In this document: positions 33,461 through 41,481 of the stretch, piece after piece | Layout: each line of letters begins with the position of its first letter | Position numbering within the stretch: position 1 is the first letter of the stretch | Assembly: GCA_963707465.1 (NCBI GenBank) | Contig: CAVPQK010000011.1 | Location: forward strand, 848,363-912,362 | DNA length: 64,000 nucleotides | From: Bog-159 sp963707465 | GTDB lineage: Bacteria; Acidobacteriota; Terriglobia; Bryobacterales; Bryobacteraceae | Direction: 5' to 3' | Made by a program: the position numbers and the translations under genes | The notes under the pieces: model-generated | The model's database searches: none | The model's input: the letters and a program-made list of their open reading frames with translations, nothing else | Told to the model about the DNA's origin: nothing

Positions 33461-33663
33461 CGAAAACGATGCGCGTAACAGGCCCGAACGCCAGAGCCCT
33501 GCCCGTGGAGACAAAAATGGGCGCCACCGCGGGAATTTTCGGAAGAACCCAATTCCCATGAGCCAAGAAACCCCGCCGCCCATCGGACCGCGCAAACGTG
33601 GTCGAGCGCGTCGCCTGCTGCCACATCGCAGCCGGCCACGATCCGCGCCGGCCAGCAGATCCG

Positions 33664-33694
33664 GCGCAACAAATGCAACGCGGTGCAACACGAA
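33664..33694 (+). repeat. Dispersed copy of the GCAAC-triplet core
   Basis: GCGCAACAAATGCAACGCGG followed by TGCAACACGAAA: the same three GCAAC words with the same spacing as in the tandem repeat. A further copy in reverse orientation lies at 51828-51858. The 33695-33907 remainder holds no gene that I can support. Confidence 0.65.
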
Positions 33695-33907
33695 ACCGGA
33701 AAAGCGCGCCGCGTATCGCGGACCCGGCGCTGGCGAGCCATTTTACGAAACGAAGCCAATTCCACATGCAAAGCGAGCCTTTAACTAAACCCGCTAACCG
33801 CAACTGCATAAATCAAGTTGCGCCGCAATTTTCCCCAATTGGCTTTGTTCGGCAGATTACTCCACCCCGTCCATCCCACCCGACGGATGCTAAAATCAAG
33901 TAGAATC

Positions 33908-34792
33908 ATGACCACCCCGGCAGCCCGCCCCGCCACCGCGCGGGACATCATCCTGGAGGTCGTCCGGAACATGCGCGAGGGTCTCGAGCCCCTGCATTAC
34001 ACCACCCTCCCCCCGGCCATCTACCATGTCTACCTCCATCCCGACGATTTTGAGCGCCTCCGCGGCATCTTCCCCCGCATGACGGAGGAAACCCGCCAGG
34101 CCCTCGACGCCGAAATGGCGGATCTGAATCGCGCCTCCCTCGGCGAGCGCCTCAAGCTGTCGCGCAAGCCCGCCGCCAAAGTCGTGGCGCCCGATGGCGG
34201 CTGGCGCATCCAGTTCTTTGAAAACACCGATGACGACGTCGCGCCGGGCGATATCGCCATCTACTCCGAGCTCGCCCTGCCCGCCAAGCCCGAATTCGGC
34301 GCGGGCAATATGACCAAGCGCATCCACACCAGCCGCCTGTCCGGCCAGACGGCCGCGTCGCAGAAATACGAGGAACAGCCGCCCTCCGGTCCCCCGTCCT
34401 CCGACACCCTCCCTGAAACGAAGGAGATGGCCGCCTGCGCCACCCTCGAATTCGAAGATCAGGCCGGCCGCCAGACTTACCGCATGGTCAAGAATCAGAT
34501 CGTGATCGGCCGCGGCGGCCGCGACTATTGGACCGACCTCAAGCTCAACACCCTCCCCGATGTTTCGCGCGAACACGCCCGCCTCCGCCGCGACCCCCAG
34601 TCCGGCGAGTTCTTCATCAAGGATCTCAGCCGCCTCGGAACCAGCGTCAACGGCGAGAAAATCCCCACCAGCGTCGAATACGTGGAGGGCGAAAAGCGCG
34701 ACAAGAACGTGGAAGTGAAGCTCCCCGCGGCCGCGCGCATCGGCCTCGCGGAAGTAGTCTTTTTGGACTTTCGCGCGTCTGTCCCTTCATAG
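33908..34792 (+). CDS. FHA-domain protein
   Basis: 294 residues starting MTTPAARPATARDIILEVV (frame open from 33818; start chosen at the first ATG matching the onset of coding pattern). The N-terminal half (about 1-170) is an uncharacterised alpha/beta region. Residues about 200-290 form a forkhead-associated domain: GRGG near 213, the SREHARL core near 233, and TSVNGEKIP. FHA domains bind phosphothreonine peptides. Its stop directly abuts the ATG of the PP2C gene, followed by a Ser/Thr kinase, so it is most likely the reader of that kinase. No secretion-system genes accompany it. Confidence 0.85.
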   Translation: MTTPAARPATARDIILEVVRNMREGLEPLHYTTLPPAIYHVYLHPDDFERLRGIFPRMTEETRQALDAEMADLNRASLGERLKLSRKPAAKVVAPDGGWRIQFFENTDDDVAPGDIAIYSELALPAKPEFGAGNMTKRIHTSRLSGQTAASQKYEEQPPSGPPSSDTLPETKEMAACATLEFEDQAGRQTYRMVKNQIVIGRGGRDYWTDLKLNTLPDVSREHARLRRDPQSGEFFIKDLSRLGTSVNGEKIPTSVEYVEGEKRDKNVEVKLPAAARIGLAEVVFLDFRASVPS

Positions 34793-36397
34793 ATGCCCGT
34801 CAAGACCATGCTGCGATCCGCGGGCGAAAGCCACGTAGGCATGGTGCGCCAGAATAACGAAGACCGCGTCTACCTCGACCCCGACCGCGGCATCTTCCTG
34901 GTCGTCGATGGCATTGGCGGCCAGGCCGCCGGCGAAAAGGCCGCGGATATCGCCCTCAACCGCATCCGCGCCCGGCTGGAGCGCCAGACCGGCACGGCCG
35001 AAGAGCGCATCCGCGAAGCCATCACGGTGGCCAACAACGAGATCCTGCACGCCGCCGCCGGCAACCCCGAGTGGCAGGGCATGGCTTGCGTGCTCACCCT
35101 GGCGTTGGCCGACAACGGCCGCGTCCTCGTCGGCCACGTGGGTGACTCGCGCCTGTATCAGGTCCGTCGCGGAGAGATCCGCAAGATCACTCACGATCAT
35201 TCCCCGGTCGGCGAGCGCGAAGACAACCGCGAGATTTCCGAAGCGGAAGCCATGCGGCACCCCCGCCGCAACGAAGTCTACCGCGATGTGGGATCGCAGG
35301 AGCACTCGCCCGATGATTCTAACTTCATCGAGCTGATCGCCCTCTCGTTCGATCCCGATAGTGCGCTGGTGTTGTGCAGCGACGGCTTAAGCGACCAGGT
35401 GACCTCGGCCGAAATCCTGCGCACCGTGCTGGCCAATGCCGGCCATCCCGGCGGCGCCGTGCATGAGTTGATCGAGGCCGCCAATCGCGCGGGTGGCAAG
35501 GATAACGTCAGCGTCGTGGTGGTGGAAGGGGAACAGTTCGCCAGCCAGCGGCGGTCGGCCGTTCCGGAAGTTCCGCCGCCGCGCAGCGTGTTCGCAGGCA
35601 GGCCGGCCATGTTCGTGTACGGGCTCCTCTGCGCCGCGCTGATATTTGGCGCGCTGTTCTATCGGAGCGTGGCCTCCCGACCGCCGGAGATCGTGCCCGC
35701 GCGGACGCTCTTCGCCGGCAAGGGCGGTTTCGCTACGATTACCGAAGCGCTGGCGAAGGCCCGCCCCGGCGACACGGTCGAAGTATCCAGCGGCGAATAT
35801 CAGGAGCAACTCCGGCTCCCCGCCGGTGTCACCCTGCGGGGCCGTCTGCCCGACGTCCCCATCCTGCGCGCGCCCGCGGTCGCCAGCGGTCCGCCCGTGG
35901 CCATCGTCGCTGAGAATATCGCAGGCGCGCGCGTGTCCGGTTTTCGCATCCGCGCGGATGAGAAAGCGCCCTTGGCCGCAGGTGTCGTGATCGCGAATTC
36001 CGACCTCGAATTGCAGGATACCGAAATCGTGGGCGCGGCCGTCGGCGTCGAGATCCGCGGAAAGTCCGCCGCGGTGCTGCGCGCCAATTCCATCCAGGAT
36101 TGCCGCGATGCCGGCATCCGCATCTCCGGCGACTCCACGCCCTGGCTGTTGTACAATGCCATCTTGCGCAATGGCCGCCGCCCACATCTTGCAGGGACGC
36201 CGCCTGGGCCAGGAGTGCTCATCGAACAGCCCGCCCATCCCGTGCTGATCGGCAACACCTTCGCGGACAATGGCAGCGAGCCGGTGCGCGCGCCGCAGGG
36301 CACGGCTGATGGCATCGATCGCGAACCGATTACGAAGTTCAACTTCTTCCTGCCGCCCAAACCGGCTGCAAGGAATCGCGGAGGAGCGCCGCACTAA
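34793..36397 (+). CDS. PP2C-family Ser/Thr phosphatase fused to a membrane helix and a parallel beta-helix domain
   Basis: 534 residues. The PP2C domain (about 8-250) has the metal-binding and catalytic boxes NNEDRVY, VVDGIGGQAAGE, HVGDSRLYQ, SDGLSDQ and GGKDNVSVVVV. A membrane helix is at about 272-291 (YGLLCAALIFGALFYRS). The C-terminal part (about 300-510) resembles right-handed parallel beta-helix (NosD/pectin-lyase-like) repeats (FATITEALAKARPGDTVEV, GVTLRGR, GVEIRGKSAAVLRANSI). So dephosphorylation occurs inside and the beta-helix is outside or periplasmic. It starts one base after the FHA stop and abuts the kinase gene. The extracellular ligand is unknown. Confidence 0.85.
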   Translation: MPVKTMLRSAGESHVGMVRQNNEDRVYLDPDRGIFLVVDGIGGQAAGEKAADIALNRIRARLERQTGTAEERIREAITVANNEILHAAAGNPEWQGMACVLTLALADNGRVLVGHVGDSRLYQVRRGEIRKITHDHSPVGEREDNREISEAEAMRHPRRNEVYRDVGSQEHSPDDSNFIELIALSFDPDSALVLCSDGLSDQVTSAEILRTVLANAGHPGGAVHELIEAANRAGGKDNVSVVVVEGEQFASQRRSAVPEVPPPRSVFAGRPAMFVYGLLCAALIFGALFYRSVASRPPEIVPARTLFAGKGGFATITEALAKARPGDTVEVSSGEYQEQLRLPAGVTLRGRLPDVPILRAPAVASGPPVAIVAENIAGARVSGFRIRADEKAPLAAGVVIANSDLELQDTEIVGAAVGVEIRGKSAAVLRANSIQDCRDAGIRISGDSTPWLLYNAILRNGRRPHLAGTPPGPGVLIEQPAHPVLIGNTFADNGSEPVRAPQGTADGIDREPITKFNFFLPPKPAARNRGGAPH

Positions 36398-38269
36398 ATG
36401 GTGATTCCCGCCAGGCGCAAGGTCGGCAAATACGAAATCCTGAGCAAGCTGGGACGCGGCGGTATGGCCGACGTCTACCTGGCGCAGGATACGGATAACC
36501 AGCGCACCGTGGCGCTGAAGGTGATCGAGCAGGGGCCCGATCCCGACTCGCGCGAAACCATCGAAGCCGAGCGCCGCGGCTCCCGGTTGCAGGCCGCCCT
36601 CGCCGAAATCGACCCCCGCGTGGTCAAGATTTTCGACGCCGGCGACATGGATGGCTACTTCGGCGTGGCCATGGAATACGTCGATGGCCAAGACCTGTCC
36701 GATCTGATGCGCCATGGGCCCGCGCCAGTCGATGATGCGGCCGACATAGCGCTGGCTATCTGCCAGACGCTGCACAATGCGCACTCGCTCGCGGTCTCGA
36801 TCGATGGCAAGGAGTACCGCGGCATCGTGCACGGCGACATCAAGCCGAAAAACATCCGCATGGATCAGGAAAACCGCGTGCGCGTGCTGGATTTCGGCAT
36901 TGCCAAAGCGCTGTCGCTTTCCCGCAAGTTGACGCGCAACGAGTTCGGCAGCGTGCCCTACGCTTCGCCCGAGCGGCTGGATTCGGGCGACGTCAATGCC
37001 ATGTCGGACCTCTGGTCGCTGGGTGTGCTCTTGTACGAGCTGGTCACCGGATCGCAGCCTTATCAGGCCGAATCCACCGAGCGCCTGGAGCGCATGATCC
37101 GCTCGCGCATTCCCGCGCCTCCCGCGCCGGACCCCTGCCCCGAGGCCCTCCGCCGCATCCTGCTGAAGTCGATGGACCCCGAGCCCGAGCGGCGCTATCA
37201 ATCGGCCGCTGACCTCGCCGCGGACCTGGTGGCGTTCCGCGCGGGCGCCCCCGTGCGCGCCGGCAGCGAAGATGACGCCGCCGCCACGCGTCGCACCTTC
37301 CACCCCGCCGCGGGTGCCGACGACAGCACCCGCCGCACAGTCCAGGCGCCCCATCCGCCCACGGCGCCGATGCGATTCGGCAAGCCTGCCGTGAAGCCCG
37401 TCAGCCGCTACGGGTATCGGACGCGGCGCGTCCTGGTCATGCTGGCCGGGCTGGCGCTCGCCTACATCGTGTTTGCCGTCACCTCCAGCGTGGTCAGGTG
37501 GCGGCGTGGACAGCAACTGGACCGGGATATCAACGCCGAAGTGCTCACCGATCCGGATGCCATCTGGAACCGCTGGGCGGATGTCTCCCAGGGTAACCCG
37601 CAGGCGCTGGCGTTATTCTCGCCGCGCCGCTCCGTGAAGAAGAGACTGGTGGCCGCGGCCGACCGGGTGATCGGGACGTATCGCAATAGCGACAGCCAGC
37701 CGGTCTACGAGAGCGACTGGAAGCGCGCCAGGCTGGACCTGGCTCGCGCCCTCGAGATCGACCCCGGCGACGAAACCGTGCGCGGCGAACTCCGCCTTTG
37801 CGAAGGGCAGATCGATCGCATCAATGGCGTCAGCCATCACAACCCGGCCCTGCTGAACGAAGCCGTGCAGAAGTTCGAAGAGGCCCAGCAGGCCTTGCCC
37901 CGTTCGCCCGATCCGGAATTGGGCCTCGCGGGAGTCTATGTTTATGGCTTGAAAGATATCGACAAAGCCTACGACGCCTTGCAGGAAGCCGAACGGCGCG
38001 GGTACAAGCTGGGCAATCGACAGAAGGCGCAATTGGCCGATGGCTACCGGGACCGCGGCGACCGCCTCTGGTGGGACTCGCGCGACGTGCGCGGCTTGCC
38101 TCAGGAAAGGGACCAGATCGGCAAAGCCGCCGATGACTACCGCCGCGCATTGGAACTCTACCAGGGCATCGCCCCCTATTCGAGCGCGAACGCCAACATC
38201 GTGCGCGTACAAGGCAGCTTGAGCGCCATCGAAACGCGCCTCGCGGAATTGCAAGCCGCGTCGCGATAA
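36398..38269 (+). CDS. Transmembrane Ser/Thr protein kinase with C-terminal repeat (TPR-like) domain
   Basis: 623 residues. The Hanks-type kinase domain (about 11-285) has the glycine loop LGRGGMADVYLAQD, the ATP lysine in VALKV, HGDIKPKN (Gly in place of the usual Arg of HRD, so activation-loop control may differ), DFGIAK, and the SPE-type box YASPERLD. A Pro/Ala linker carries several Thr residues (possible autophosphorylation sites), then a membrane helix at about 344-366 and a helical, TPR-like region to the end. It forms an operon with FHA and PP2C genes (abutting codons), a writer/eraser/reader set. Confidence 0.9.
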   Translation: MVIPARRKVGKYEILSKLGRGGMADVYLAQDTDNQRTVALKVIEQGPDPDSRETIEAERRGSRLQAALAEIDPRVVKIFDAGDMDGYFGVAMEYVDGQDLSDLMRHGPAPVDDAADIALAICQTLHNAHSLAVSIDGKEYRGIVHGDIKPKNIRMDQENRVRVLDFGIAKALSLSRKLTRNEFGSVPYASPERLDSGDVNAMSDLWSLGVLLYELVTGSQPYQAESTERLERMIRSRIPAPPAPDPCPEALRRILLKSMDPEPERRYQSAADLAADLVAFRAGAPVRAGSEDDAAATRRTFHPAAGADDSTRRTVQAPHPPTAPMRFGKPAVKPVSRYGYRTRRVLVMLAGLALAYIVFAVTSSVVRWRRGQQLDRDINAEVLTDPDAIWNRWADVSQGNPQALALFSPRRSVKKRLVAAADRVIGTYRNSDSQPVYESDWKRARLDLARALEIDPGDETVRGELRLCEGQIDRINGVSHHNPALLNEAVQKFEEAQQALPRSPDPELGLAGVYVYGLKDIDKAYDALQEAERRGYKLGNRQKAQLADGYRDRGDRLWWDSRDVRGLPQERDQIGKAADDYRRALELYQGIAPYSSANANIVRVQGSLSAIETRLAELQAASR

Positions 38270-38299
38270 GCCGAGTCCATTGTGGCAAACTAAGAACTC

Positions 38300-38740
38300 A
38301 TGAGTTTCCTGGACGATCTCGAAAGCAACTTAAAGAACATGGAGTCGCGCGAAGAGCGCGGCGAGCAAAACAGCCGCGACGCCAAGTTGCGCGATTCCGA
38401 ACGCGCCCGCGCACAGGGTTCCGCGGTCTACGCCGATCAACTCAGGAAGGGCCCGTATGCGGCCGAGCTGTTGAAGCAAGCGACCCGGTTAGGACATGCC
38501 ATGCGCACCAAGGTCCACCTGGCGTGGCTGGGCAATACGTTGCGCCTGGAAGCGCGCGCCTCCAAGCTTGAACTGCGGCCCACGCCGCAAGGCGTCATCG
38601 CCGCTTTCATCGAGAATAACGCCGAGGTGCGCCGCGTGCCCGTGGATCTCGCCGGCAATCCGGAGAGCCTGGCGCGCGAGTGGCTGGCCTCGCTGCCGCC
38701 GCTACCGCCCGCCGCGTCCGCCGAGCCGGAACTGGAATAG
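38300..38740 (+). CDS. Conserved-looking hypothetical protein in the kinase operon
   Basis: 146 residues, no signal or membrane segment. The N-terminal 50 residues are charged and likely coiled (LDDLESNLKNMESREERGEQ). The C-terminal half is compact alpha/beta (TKVHLAWLGNTLRLEARAS, VPVDLAGNPESLAREWL). It begins 30 bases after the kinase stop. I do not recognise the family. Position suggests a kinase substrate or partner; that is inference only. Confidence 0.65.
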   Translation: MSFLDDLESNLKNMESREERGEQNSRDAKLRDSERARAQGSAVYADQLRKGPYAAELLKQATRLGHAMRTKVHLAWLGNTLRLEARASKLELRPTPQGVIAAFIENNAEVRRVPVDLAGNPESLAREWLASLPPLPPAASAEPELE

Positions 38741-38752
38741 AGACAGCCCCTG

Positions 38753-39358
38753 CTACAGATTGGCGTTCGGCTCCAGGCTGCGCCACAGATACCACGCGGC
38801 CACCGTGCAATAGGGGTGCCATCTCTCGCCGAGCGCTTCGATTTCGGCGGGCTTCGGCAGCTCCTCGAAACCGTACGCCTTGCGAATCGCCGAACGCACT
38901 CCCAGGTCGCCCGACGGCAGCACATTGGCGCGCCGCAGGGCGAAAATCAGGAACATGTGCGCGGTCCAAACACCCACGCCCTTCACCTTCGTCAGGTGCT
39001 CGATCACCTCCGCATCCGGCAGCCCGGCCAGCCCGGCGAAATCGACCGTGCCGGCGCGCGTGTGCCGCGCCAGATCGCGGATGTAGGCCGTTTTTTGCTT
39101 CGATAGGCCCAATTTTCGCATCTTCTCGGGCCGTAGCGCCAGGATGTTTTCCGGAGTCAACAGGCCGCCCGGCACCGCAGCCAAAAGGCGTCCGAAGATC
39201 ACACTCGCCACGCGCCCGCTAAGCTGCTGGTAGACGATCGACCGCACCAGCGTCTCGAAAACCGGATCGCGAAACTCGATGCGATAAGGGCCGACTTGCC
39301 GGATGATGCCGGCCATCACCGGATCGGCCGCTTGCAGATGGCGGATAGCTTTGCGCAT
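38753..39358 (-). CDS. HhH-GPD DNA glycosylase (3-methyladenine DNA glycosylase II/AlkA-like)
   Basis: 201 residues from ATG 39356-39358. It holds the AlkA catalytic module without the N-terminal AlkA domain: LVRSIVYQQLSGRVAS, the helix-hairpin-helix LTKVKGVGVWTAHMFLIF, and the catalytic Asp in LPSGDLGVR. It excises alkylated bases in base-excision repair. The open frame continues upstream to 39799, but that part lies antisense to the VWA gene and has no family match. It converges with the small hypothetical gene, with 12 bases between. Confidence 0.88.
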   Translation of the reverse strand: MRKAIRHLQAADPVMAGIIRQVGPYRIEFRDPVFETLVRSIVYQQLSGRVASVIFGRLLAAVPGGLLTPENILALRPEKMRKLGLSKQKTAYIRDLARHTRAGTVDFAGLAGLPDAEVIEHLTKVKGVGVWTAHMFLIFALRRANVLPSGDLGVRSAIRKAYGFEELPKPAEIEALGERWHPYCTVAAWYLWRSLEPNANL

Positions 39359-39404
39359 TATTGTAACAGGGCTCCTTTGAGCCACGTCCGTCATTGTAAC
39401 CCTT

Positions 39405-40412
39405 ATGGCCCTGACCAACACCCCGCTCTCGCGCCGGATCGCATCTTTATTTCTGCTGGCGATGCTGCCGGTGTCCCCCGCGGTGCCGCAAGACAAACCC
39501 GCCCAGGAGCCGCCGCCGCCGTCCATCAGCGTCGAGGTTTCGCTCGTCAACATATTGGCTTCCGTACACGACAAGCACGGCGCCCTGATCGGCAACCTCA
39601 CCAAGGACGACTTCACGGTCCTCGAAGACGGCAAACCGCAAACCATCAAATACTTCACCCGTGAAACCGATCTGCCGCTGACCATCGGCCTGCTCATCGA
39701 CGTCAGCGCCAGCCAGAGAAACCTGTTGGATAGCGAGAAGCGCGCGGCCCACCAGTTCTTCGCGCAGGTTCTGCGTAAGAAGGACGAAGCCTTCCTCATC
39801 AGTTTTGGCGAGGATTCCGAGCTGCTGCAGGATTACACGAATTCACCCAAACTGCTCCAGGCGGGGCTCTCCCAATTGCAAATCAATTCCGGCGCCGGCG
39901 GTTTCGGACCCGGCCCCGTGCCCACCATCAGCCAGCCGCGCGGCACCGTGCTGTACGACGCAGTCTACCTGGCGGCGAACGAAAAGCTGAAGGCCGAGGT
40001 GGGGCGCAAAGTCGTGGTCCTGATCACCGACGGCATCGACGAGGGCAGCAAGCTGAAGATCGAGGAAGCCATCGAGGCCTCGCAGAAATCGGATGTGGTC
40101 ATCTACAGCATCGACTACGCCGATCCCAGCGCCTATGGCCCTTTTTCGTTCGGCCATGTCAGCGATTTCGCGCTACAAAGAATGTCCGGCGAGACCGGTG
40201 GCCGCGTATTCAAAGTCGACCGCGGCCATACGCTTGACGATGCCTTCAAGCAACTCCAGGACGAAATGCGCAGCCAATACTCGATTGCCTACACCTCCAC
40301 CAACCCTGAGCAGGACGGCGGGTTCCGCAAGCTGACCGTGAAGGTCGGCGACAAGAACCTGAAGGTCCAGGTGCGCAAGGGTTACTACGCGGTCAAGCCG
40401 GAGAAGAGCTGA
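39405..40412 (+). CDS. Secreted VWFA-related (acidobacterial type) protein
   Basis: 335 residues with a signal peptide (LFLLAMLPVSPAV, then a Pro-rich stretch). The N-terminal small domain (VSLVNILASVHDKHGALI, LTKDDFTVLEDGKPQTIKYF) and a von Willebrand A fold with MIDAS DVSAS, VVLITDGIDEG and YSIDYAD match the acidobacterial VWFA-related family. The C-terminal piece (QYSIAYTSTNP, RKGYYA) is also characteristic. Usually of unknown function, probably metal-dependent protein binding outside the cytoplasm. Its 3' end overlaps the convergent rfbD-like gene by 20 bases. Confidence 0.88.
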   Translation: MALTNTPLSRRIASLFLLAMLPVSPAVPQDKPAQEPPPPSISVEVSLVNILASVHDKHGALIGNLTKDDFTVLEDGKPQTIKYFTRETDLPLTIGLLIDVSASQRNLLDSEKRAAHQFFAQVLRKKDEAFLISFGEDSELLQDYTNSPKLLQAGLSQLQINSGAGGFGPGPVPTISQPRGTVLYDAVYLAANEKLKAEVGRKVVVLITDGIDEGSKLKIEEAIEASQKSDVVIYSIDYADPSAYGPFSFGHVSDFALQRMSGETGGRVFKVDRGHTLDDAFKQLQDEMRSQYSIAYTSTNPEQDGGFRKLTVKVGDKNLKVQVRKGYYAVKPEKS

Positions 40413-41286
40413 GCATCTTCTCGCGCGCCGCGAAATAGAGGCGCACCGCGTCCTCGAGTGGCGGCATGGGTTCGAGCCCCACGCTCTCCATCTTGGCATT
40501 CGATAGCGCCGAAAACTTGGGACGGCGCGCGGCCGTGCGGTATTCGCGCTCGTTGGTCGGGTGCAGTTCCACGGCCTGGCCCGGCATCCCAACCGCGAAG
40601 ATCGCCTGCGCGTAGTGAAACCAGGAAGTGGCCGTGCCGCCGCCAATGTGGAAGATACCCGCTTGGCCGCGCTCTACCAGATCGATAGTGCGGGCGGCCA
40701 GCAAGGGCGCGTAAGTGGGCGACGCCACGTGGTCCTGGGTCACGCGGATGGGCTGGCCGGAGCGCGCCAGGCGCAGCATCACTTCCACGAAATTGCCGCG
40801 CGCGGTGCGCAGGCCGCCCGGCCCGAAGACGCCTGAGGTGCGCACGATCAGCGGCGCATCCAGGTAGGCCTGCGCGTAAATCTCGCCTGCCAGCTTCGAG
40901 ACGCCGTAGGCGCCCAGCGGGTGCGTGGGGTCGCTCTCCAGATACGGCCGGCCGGACGCACCGTCGAAGACGTAATCCGTGGAGAAGTGTACGAAGCGAG
41001 CGTCCAGTTGGCGGCACGCCAACGCCAGGTTGTGCACTGCCAGGGCATTCACCAGATAGGCCGCCTGGGGTTCGCTCTCCGCCACATCCACCTGGTTGTA
41101 GGCCGCGGCGTTGAACACGATCGCGGGATCCCATGGTGTCAGCACGCTCTCTACCTGCCGGTTGTTGGTGATATCCAGTTGGCTGCGGTCCCAACTGATG
41201 GTCTCGTATCCGCGCTGGTTCAGCTCGCGGAGCAACTCTACGCCAAGTTGTCCGGCACTTCCGATTACCGCCGCTTTGCGCGCCAT
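40393..41286 (-). CDS. rfbD: dTDP-4-dehydrorhamnose reductase (RmlD-like)
   Basis: 297 residues from ATG 41284-41286. It is an extended short-chain dehydrogenase with the nucleotide loop GSAGQLG at residues 9-15, WDRSQLDITN, the catalytic FSTDYVFDG and YGVSK boxes, and VRTSGVFG. RmlD makes dTDP-L-rhamnose, the last step in rhamnose donor synthesis. The other rml genes are not in this window, so a related sugar-nucleotide or S-adenosylmethionine-synthetase-subunit-like role cannot be excluded. It overlaps the VWA gene tail to tail. Confidence 0.85.
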   Translation of the reverse strand: MARKAAVIGSAGQLGVELLRELNQRGYETISWDRSQLDITNNRQVESVLTPWDPAIVFNAAAYNQVDVAESEPQAAYLVNALAVHNLALACRQLDARFVHFSTDYVFDGASGRPYLESDPTHPLGAYGVSKLAGEIYAQAYLDAPLIVRTSGVFGPGGLRTARGNFVEVMLRLARSGQPIRVTQDHVASPTYAPLLAARTIDLVERGQAGIFHIGGGTATSWFHYAQAIFAVGMPGQAVELHPTNEREYRTAARRPKFSALSNAKMESVGLEPMPPLEDAVRLYFAAREKMLSSSPA

Positions 41287-41481
41287 AGGAAATAAGAGGA
41301 TAACATCGGGAACCATCACACGCCAGCGAGTTTTGCCCTCTACCAGCAAGCCCATCCAAACAAACCACTTCCCCAACGGCTCGCCAATCCGCAAACCAAT
41401 TCCGCCCAACCTGAGTGCTACCCTACAATCAGGTACAGTGAACGCCAAACTGGCGCAGCGGTCGCTCTTGATCGGCGTGCA

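Noticed and set aside
35387..37516. A 709-codon antisense frame across the PP2C and kinase genes
   Set aside because: The plus strand has complete conserved catalytic motifs over the same bases; the antisense translation has none and is compositionally a shadow.
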